Origin: Laccaria trichodermophora
Taxonomy: Eukaryota > Basidiomycota > Agaricomycetes > Agaricales > Hydnangiaceae
Length of the DNA: 64,000 nt
Reading direction: 5' to 3'
Assembly (NCBI GenBank): GCA_018417955.1
Contig: JACTVC010000029.1
Coordinates: 682,001-746,000, forward strand
Positions within the stretch are counted from its first letter, which is position 1, and each line of letters opens with the position of its first letter. A program made the position numbers and the translations under genes. Of this stretch, positions 57,001 to 64,000 are shown piece by piece. The notes beneath the pieces were generated by a model. It worked only from the letters and a program-made list of their open reading frames with translations. It searched no databases and was not told where the DNA came from.

Positions 57001-59791
57001 TACGACGCCCACATTTACCGGAGGATCATGCCACGACCCCAAAAAGTTCGACGTCACATTGATCTTCGTAAGATTCGCGCAATTCCAGAGAGTCTGCGGA
57101 AGATCTGTCAAGCTGTTATTATGCGCATCGAGGACTTCCAGCTTCTGCAGCCGACCAATCGACGAAGGAAGTGCGTCGAGCTTGTTGTCCGAAACAGAGA
57201 GCGTCTCCAGCCAGCTAAGATCGCCCAGTGTATCAGGGAGAGAGCGAAACGAGTTGTGCGCGAGGTTCAAGGTCAAAAGAGTCGACAGACACCCGAGAGC
57301 GATGTCCTCCAATGACGATAGCTTGGCGTAGGAGAGGTCGAGGGAAGTCAACGCGTACGCCATCATCGGCCCTCCCACCGGGATAAGCGAGACCTGGGTG
57401 ATATCATTATGTGACACGTCAAGCCTAGTAAGGTGTATCCCAAGCGCCAGATCCAGACCATGCATAGAATTATGATCTGCGCTGAGCTGATTCAACTGGG
57501 GCAGCGCACAGATGATGGTAAGGTCCGAAATTTGATTTCTTCTGCAATCCAAAATGCGCAACCTCTTCAAATCAGCACACCTCCTGGGGAATCTAACGAC
57601 TTGGTTCCCAACAATGATGAGCCGCTCGAGGTTCTGCAGCTGGCCAATCTCCTCCGGTATATCCGAGATCATGTTAAACGAAATATCGAGGTCGCGCAGG
57701 TTTTTGAGCTGGGTGATGAGGATGGGAAGTGTCTGGAATTTATTGTTGGATATGTTGAGCGTGGTGAGGGAGCGGAGGCGGGGGAAATGCCATGGAAGTT
57801 TTTCTATCTGGTTGTTCTGGATATATAGTGTTATAAGGCCCGGAATGTGGTCTAGATAAGCATCCTCAAGGTCTCCAAGACGATTTGAAGAGAGGTCCAG
57901 ACGATGAAGCGTTGTTGAATGTTGTACACTCTGAGGAACTTTCTTCATTGCCATGTTCGATAGGCGGAGTTCCCGCAGGACGGAACATGATTGGATAAAG
58001 TCTAGAGGGATTTCAAGCATGGGGTTTCGCGAGAGCTTGAGTGATACAATAGTATGCGCATGCTGATGAAGAATGACAGGGATCGTCCGCAAACTTCGAC
58101 CTGTCAGGTCAATAAAGTCGAAATTGTCATTAAAGTTGAGTTCTTCCTCCTGGTGAATGAATAAGGCACATTGTTGAGGTTTGTTTGAAAAGATGGTACA
58201 TACCGCAGGACCAAGAAGCTGGCTTTGATAGACAAACTTCAAGAGGAAAGATAGTCCTTCACCGCCCAACAGCTCCAATCCATCAACAGGGTCATATCCA
58301 GCTTGTTCCAACCGCCGCCTAACTATATCCGCTGGCTTTTCTGTTTGAGCGAGTATTCGCTCTACATATGCGGTGAGCAGGGGCAGAAGCAAGAAGAAGA
58401 AAGAGAACATACCTCTTCCTCGTTCCTTCAAATACAAACGATGTTGTACTCGATCATCCCCAAGCAGTAATTTCTTGTTAAGAGCTGGCGTCAATGCCGC
58501 GACCGTCACATTAAAGGGTATCGAGACGACATGGTAGGTATTGTTAGCACGATAGATCTGAATCCGATATGCGCGTTCCGATGATATCGACAACCTCTGC
58601 TGCGGCTGCTTGATAGGTTGTTTTCGTTTCCGGTGCTGCTTCGGCCCTCTGTCTCCGTTCATCGCACATCCCTTCCCTTTCCCTCCAACAACAGTATCAT
58701 CCGAGCTCGACTCCCCCGCATCCGGATCCCCTCCCTCCTCCTCTTTCTCCACTGCCCAACTCTCTGGCGGAGTCCACGTTGGGCCCGGCCCATCCCCGTT
58801 AAGATTTGACGTTGATGATGGGTTCGGTATCTGGTTGAATCTGGGGGGTATCACGGTCTTTGGCGAGACTTTACGGTAATCCATGGGTATTATTGCTTTA
58901 CACTTGTCGGAGGCGGAGGTTGGTACAAATGGGTTGGTGAAGACCGGAGGGCCCAAATCCGACGGGAGGTGGCCATTCGCGCTTGACTCGCCACTACTTG
59001 GTAAACCGACCTTGCCAAAGTTGACAATGCCGTCCATTTTGTCGATATCCGTGTCGAGCATGTGTCGGTGCTCGTCGTCTTTTGGTGGCGGTGATGGGGA
59101 CTCGAGAGTCTGAGACGGTTTCTTCTTCTTCTTATCGCGTTTTTCCCGTTTCTGGGATGAAGCGACGGAGGCGAGGGAGAGGATGGAAGGGGCTGGGCTG
59201 ACATTGGGAAAGGAGACATATGCATCTGGGAGAGGTGGTGCAGGGGGACGGAGTGAAGGATGTTCTGACCCGGAGGAACCATTATCATGCTCAACCACCA
59301 GTTGAGGCTTGCTCGACTTGCTCCTCAGCCTCGAAAATACATTTGTCAACGATGACTTTTTGCCAGAGTCAGTTGAGGAGGAGCCGCTGTTGAATGTTAT
59401 GCAGGAGTCATCGTCTGCTGAATGTAGACTGGATGTGTCGGTTATGCTAAGATTACTCTGGAACGATTCTGAAGGTCGATTTCCGCGAGGAAGGCTAGAC
59501 GTGCTGCCTTGCCGTAGTAATATGAGGGAGGCCAGGGATGTCTTTGAGGTTAGTGCAAAGGGGCGGGGTGGTGGTTTTGGTGGAGGTGTTGGCTGTAGAA
59601 AAAAGAGGTTAATAAAAAAGCTTCTTGTATGTATGAAGACGGACTGGGACATCCAACCAAGGAGCTATCGTCGAATCCCCGTTCACTGGCGCTGATGATA
59701 CCAGAGCCAACCGGGCCACGCCATTGCCGTTGACGTCGTCCTCCGTAAGCCTGACGCTAATATCGCTCATCGTGGACTCTCGCCGTGGCAT
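54082..59791 (-). CDS. CYR1: Adenylate cyclase
   Basis: Exons 59791-59645, 59592-58413, 58361-58204, 58149-56525 and 56464-54082 sum to 5493 bases, 1830 residues. The order is that of fungal membrane-associated adenylate cyclase. A Ser/Pro-rich N-terminus comes first, then a Ras-association domain (about 380-500, YRIQIYRANNTYHVV), then some 20 leucine-rich repeats (about 505-1060). A PP2C-like domain follows (about 1110-1430; VSPPGLVNDEVDVSRSFG). The class III catalytic domain (about 1465-1650) has LVFTDIRNST with the metal aspartate, KTEGDAFMCSF with the adenine-selecting Lys and second Asp, and MGIHCGSP. It converts ATP to cAMP downstream of Ras and G-alpha, feeding protein kinase A. The start at 59791 (MPRREST) has a second ATG seven codons on. 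The first intron uses a GTCCGT donor, which is weak. No disabling change was seen; it is the best-preserved large gene here. Confidence 0.93.
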
Positions 59792-60179
59792 TTTTGTGTA
59801 TTTATGGAAGGCGGAGGGCAGTGACGGGACAGGACGTCAAAAGCTAAATCTGAAAGAAGAAAGGTCACGACCTAAGCCCGGTGTTCAAACTAAACACCGC
59901 AACATTGTGAAATCGATCATTATTTCTAGTGAGGAATGACTCGGAGAAGGAACGCAAACAAGTCCTGCGACTTCCGGGCCGAGTTGTTTGCTCCAACTTC
60001 TTCGATTGTTCGACACCTCAAGCGTCGACGCCCTCTCCTTCTCCAGCACCGATCTCTCCAACCAGGATCGCAAAGTCGAGGACCCCAACATTGAGAGATC
60101 GCAAAGGGTGTCATTGCCTAGTCCATGGGATCGGCCTTGATAATGTTGTTACAAAGGCGAAGAATGTTGATGGGACGAG

Positions 60180-60270
60180 TGAGACGATGATCACTCTCGA
60201 CGATGGTAGAGGTCGAATCGTCCGACACTATCGACAACGTCAAGGCCAAGATCCAATAAAAAGAAGGGTG
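60180..60270 (+). pseudogene. Ubiquitin fragment
   Basis: The plus strand reads ITL, then after a short insertion and frame change EVESSDTIDNVKAKIQ, a stop, and KEG. This corresponds to residues about 13-35 of ubiquitin. Only this piece is seen, with a TAA inside it. Confidence 0.6.
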
Positions 60271-60328
60271 AGTGCGGCTCTAGTAGTGGCACACTTGCTT
60301 GCGCCGAACCCACACTCTTTCCCTCAGC

Positions 60329-62225
60329 ATGAAGTCGTTCGGGGCTCCTGCCCTCGTTTCCCTCGTCTTAACCCCCCTCCTGGCATACAAGATACACGCC
60401 AATTCACAAGTCTCTCGCACAGGTCAATACCTACCTCTATACGGCGAACGGATCTAGGTTTTATATCAAGTACCAGCAACAAGGTCACTTCATCTTCATC
60501 ACTGTCTCGCTTATTGCTCACTTGCCTTAGGCCTTGTCGCTGATACCTCTGCTGATAACCGTTTGGCGAGCCTTCGACTTACATTGAACCTCTCGCGGAT
60601 GCATCCAGATGCGCTCGTGACCCTCTATACCTACAACAACTGGGCGTGAACACCGTTCGTGTGTACAGCGTCGATTCAACGAAGAACCACGATTTGTGCA
60701 TGAGCGCCTTCAGCGGTGCAAGCATCTATACCATGTAGGTTCGTGCCGTCCGTCATACCCTACCCCTTACCTGACAAAGCACGCCAGCATCAACCTCACC
60801 CTTTCCTTGAATGGCTCAATTGACCGCAGTTCGCCTGCGTGGTCTACTAAACTTTTGGATCAATACCTCGCTACCATCGACGCTTTCAGCAAGCACCATA
60901 ACCTCCTGGCAACAACGTCGGAAACGGGTTCATCAACAGCTCATCCAACACACCAACGTCGCTCCTTTCGTAAAAGCAGCTTCTCGAGACCTCAAGGCAT
61001 AGCTGTAATCCATTCCGTTCTTTTCACTGGCGTCCCTCTCACATTCTCCCCCATCAGCACTGCCAAAAAGTCCAATCTTCTCATCGGCTACGCAGCCATC
61101 GACGGCGCGGACAACTTCCCAGACCGGGTAATTCCTCAAACACCAACTCTGGGTCAACCGGGATCGACCGGGATCGACCTCTCTAACCTCAACAACTAGT
61201 TAGTATTCCACCTCTTCCCCATCCTCCGCTCTCCATTGACACGTCACACGTCACAGCGAGTGGTGCGGCAATTCCACCTTCGCAGGCTCCTACCCCGACA
61301 CCAAAAACAACTTCGCTGGGTACAACGTCGCAGCCTACTTTTCTGAGTATGGCTGTGTCCCTCCCTCCGGTGCCCGCCCCTGCTCAGAAGTAGGCGCCCT
61401 TTTGTCATCCAACATGTCTCCCGTCTGGTATGGGGGCATCACCTTCTCCCATTTCCCAGCAGCCAGCGCAGCAGGTCGATTGAGCATAATCACACTGTCA
61501 TCTGACAACAAGACCGTCTACACCTCCACGGACTTTACCAACCTCGCCACTCAATACGGCGCTGCTGCTGCTCACAACTCTCCTGCTCAAGCTTCGGTTG
61601 CGGATGCCTTTCCCGCGTGCCCAACGCAAAGCACCACGTTCTTGGGATCGACTACTTTACCTGCCACCCCCAATTTGGTGGCTTGCAGTACTTGCAGAAT
61701 ACCTTGAGTTGTCCGTTCACCCCTGTCGTTAGCGACTATATGGTTGTTGCTGGGCAGTTGATCAATGCCGCTTGTGAGCTGCTCGAGTGGAACGTGCTCC
61801 GATTTTCCCGCGAATGGTGCTGATGGCATGTACGGTCTTGTCTCGGGGTATGATCCGAGTGAGTTTCATCGCCTGATTTCATCGTCTTTCCCTCTAACCA
61901 CCCCTCTTCGCAGCCGTCAAACTCTGCCACGTCATTTCCAAATACGAGTCCCAAAACCGTAATGCAGTTTCGCAGGCAACGGAACCGTCAACTCTCATGC
62001 GTCCACCTCCATCTCCGCCACTAGCGTCGCGTCTTCGTGTATAGCCAGCCCCAGCGCGACGTTTGCGCCGACTGCACCTGCTAATGCATCTGGAAGTAGC
62101 TCGACTGGGACCACGTCAAGGGTGAGACGAAGAACAACGGTGCGAGCACGTTGGTTGGGGGTGGATTTGTAGGGATGGTGGCGGTGGGTCTTGCGGTCAT
62201 GGTTAGTGGGATGTGGATGGTGTAA
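60329..62225 (+). pseudogene. GH72 beta-1,3-glucanosyltransferase (GAS/Gel family) pseudogene
   Basis: A secretion signal begins MKSFGAPALVSLVLTPLLAY at 60329. Family pieces then follow in order but in changing frames: RTGQYL, LGVNTVRVYSVDSTKNHDLC, LNGSIDRSSPAWSTKLLDQY, GYNVAAYFSEYGC (with the nucleophile region), VWYGGITFSHFPAAS and STDFTNLATQYGA. A Cys/Ser X8-like remnant and a Ser/Thr-rich GPI-type tail end the gene (about 61990-62220). Several frameshifts and stops lie between the pieces, including in the segment that should hold the acid/base N-E pair near 60905. The normal enzyme remodels cell-wall glucan at the plasma membrane. Confidence 0.75.
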
Positions 62226-64000
62226 GGCATGATACGGTGGACGATGTTGATGCTGTTCTTGAGGAGTGGGTGGAGCTTGAGATGTGTTCGGACTTTCAAC
62301 TACCTGTACATGACATTCCCTCTAGATCGGATAATCTGATCCTTGACGGATGTTTGTTTCTTGCTTATGTACTGTATATCTCATTCTCATTGCTCAATGA
62401 TGCCTAATTGTTGTTCACTACAACTCAGGCATTCCAGGCTAACTGATCTACAAGCTTTGCCAAAACGCAAGTGATGGGGGAGGAGCAGCAGCGCGTAGAT
62501 ATTACAAGAGTGGAAGGGTTGCAAAAGAAGAGAGGACTCGTTAAAGCGCCCATCTGCTGAATTGTAGATCCATCACAAAGGCGACGTCGACATTCGAAAC
62601 AGCGGCCTGGTTTGCAAAGAAGACAATTCATGGCAGTAGTACATAGACTAAGCTTCACCGCTAGTTTGGGTGGATTGCAGTCAAGCACAGAGAGTTGGTG
62701 GGTTAATGCATAAAAAAAGGGAAAGCTCCTTGAATCAAATCGTGTGTAGTTTCCCTTTCTGGCGAGATGCCATGTTGTCTGGCAGCCAAATATCATACCG
62801 ATGGTCAACTGCCTTGGATGTTTTGACCTGAGCCCTATTTGTTTGACGGTTGGTTTCTTACGGTGGGATCCACCGCTCGTAAGACCTCTGTTGATGCCCA
62901 GCCATTTTCGGATGAGGGGAGGGATTTCGTGGGAGGTGAATATGAGGAGAATGACGAGGGCAGGAGGAGGATTCTGGTGCAAACGCCGAATGAGTGAGAA
63001 ATTTTTGGAAGATATGCTGGGAGCTTATTACCAGGTTGATTAGGAATCGTACCACCTCTTTGGCGAACATCCTCTGCACTCCCTTTAGAGTCAGTTACTG
63101 GCTCTGTGCACAAATGGGATGGAAGAGACATACCTTCTGTATCATCTTCATCCTCGTCATCTTCTGAGTCTTCGGTTTCCCCGCTCTCAGTATCCGACTC
63201 CTCTCCACCACTATCCTCCTGCTCACTGTCGCCACTCTCGTCTGCGTCCTCATGGTCGTTCCCCCTCATACCTGCGACGCCACGACGCCAAACCCCGCGT
63301 CTTACTATCGGCCTCGGGCAACTGGCCCTGGCACCTATATTAGACGGTTGGACGAGTCGTCGGCCGCGTTCGTCAAAAAGATTTCGTCGATCCCTGCATT
63401 CGTTGTAGTAGGCGTCACGAGTGACGCGCCTACGCTCTAAGAGAGACATCACGATAAGAGAACTGGAAGGCAATTGCAGCAGTAGAGAAAGAAGAGGGAG
63501 TCCGTGCCGGAGTATGTTGGTGAGGGAATGTGCAAGTACGCAAGCAGTTACTGAGCCCGAATCGTGTAACGTGTTCTACCGGCCCGACAGTCTCTCCAGA
63601 GCGTCATGAACCATCGAAACACACTGTGATGATCGACGAGAAAATAGAAGTTGAGTAGGGTCAGGCTGTTGATAAATACCATCGAGAACGAATAATTTTC
63701 TTCCTTTCGATGAACGTTTCCCTGGGGCCATACGTATGGTGGTTGGTGGTGTCCACTAGTATAGTGTGGCAGTTCCAGAGCTGCGAAACGACGAGTGTGA
63801 GGCGGAAGTTGAATGCGTTGAATGTTATCATGATCTTTCTCGGATTGCCATCACCGGTTTGAGAATGGCTCTGAGATGGAATCGCAATAAACTTCGAGGA
63901 GGTCCGCTGGGTTCAAGTCTCAAGACGTAGATAGCGATACGTTGTCTCACAGCTGGGAATGAAACAAAATAATGTGAAGGGCTAAGAGAGTGTCAACGAG
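62226..64000. other. Right end of the window, otherwise without a supported gene
   Basis: Apart from the acidic frame at 63128-63449, only short frames occur. One minus-strand frame near 62630-62430 is Cys-rich (MNCLLCKPGRCFECRRRLC), but its ends are undefined. Confidence 0.25.
63128..63449 (-). CDS. Hypothetical acidic protein, first exon only
   Basis: The minus-strand frame from ATG 63449 reads MSLLERRRVTRDAYYNECRD, then an Arg-rich part, and then a long Asp/Glu/Ser run (ESDTESGETEDSEDDEDEDD). A GTATGT donor lies at its end. The remainder is unclear, and no family is recognised. The low complexity lowers confidence that it is real. Confidence 0.3.

Overview
This window reads as nuclear DNA of a basidiomycete fungus, most likely an agaricomycete. 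Genes are densely split by introns of about 50-65 bases with GTRNGT donors. There is a KDZ-type transposase with its cysteine-cluster partner, fungal adenylate cyclase, Chs7, chitin synthase, GH72 and P450 sequences, and a heavy load of nested transposons.

Layout. Positions 1-20 kb are mostly mobile DNA in decaying host genes. They hold a CxC6-type KDZ-associated gene, three terminal-inverted-repeat elements of one family (E1, E2 and the right end of E0), a 2.0 kb hAT-like fold-back element, a P450 pseudogene, a chitin synthase pseudogene carrying two hAT-like insertions, and a KDZ transposase gene (15705-20577, minus) split by E2. Positions 20.8-35.1 kb hold two large divergent genes that I do not recognise: gene A on the minus strand and gene B on the plus strand. 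Each is broken by one clean transposon insertion whose removal restores the reading frame. Their introns and shared upstream region carry 17 copies of a small hairpin with a conserved 15-base loop and a stem whose sequence changes from copy to copy. Positions 35.4-41.2 kb hold a palindromic ATACCATGGTAT array, a TA-flanked MITE and a truncated Ty1/copia element. Positions 41.2-53.5 kb are mainly broken host genes (Zn2Cys6 factor, kinase-like, GST, ABC-F, Chs7) around one intact beta-trefoil gene. Positions 54.1-59.8 kb hold an apparently intact adenylate cyclase of about 1830 residues, followed by ubiquitin and GH72 remnants.

The two most unusual signals are the hairpin family around genes A and B, and a rule shared by unrelated element families: the zones next to the ends of each element are filled with a short palindromic word peculiar to that family. 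Exon joins, in-silico excisions and target-site duplications were derived by hand. For KDZ, gene A, gene B and adenylate cyclase the summed exon lengths divide by three. Protein family names rest on motif recognition alone; no database search was possible.
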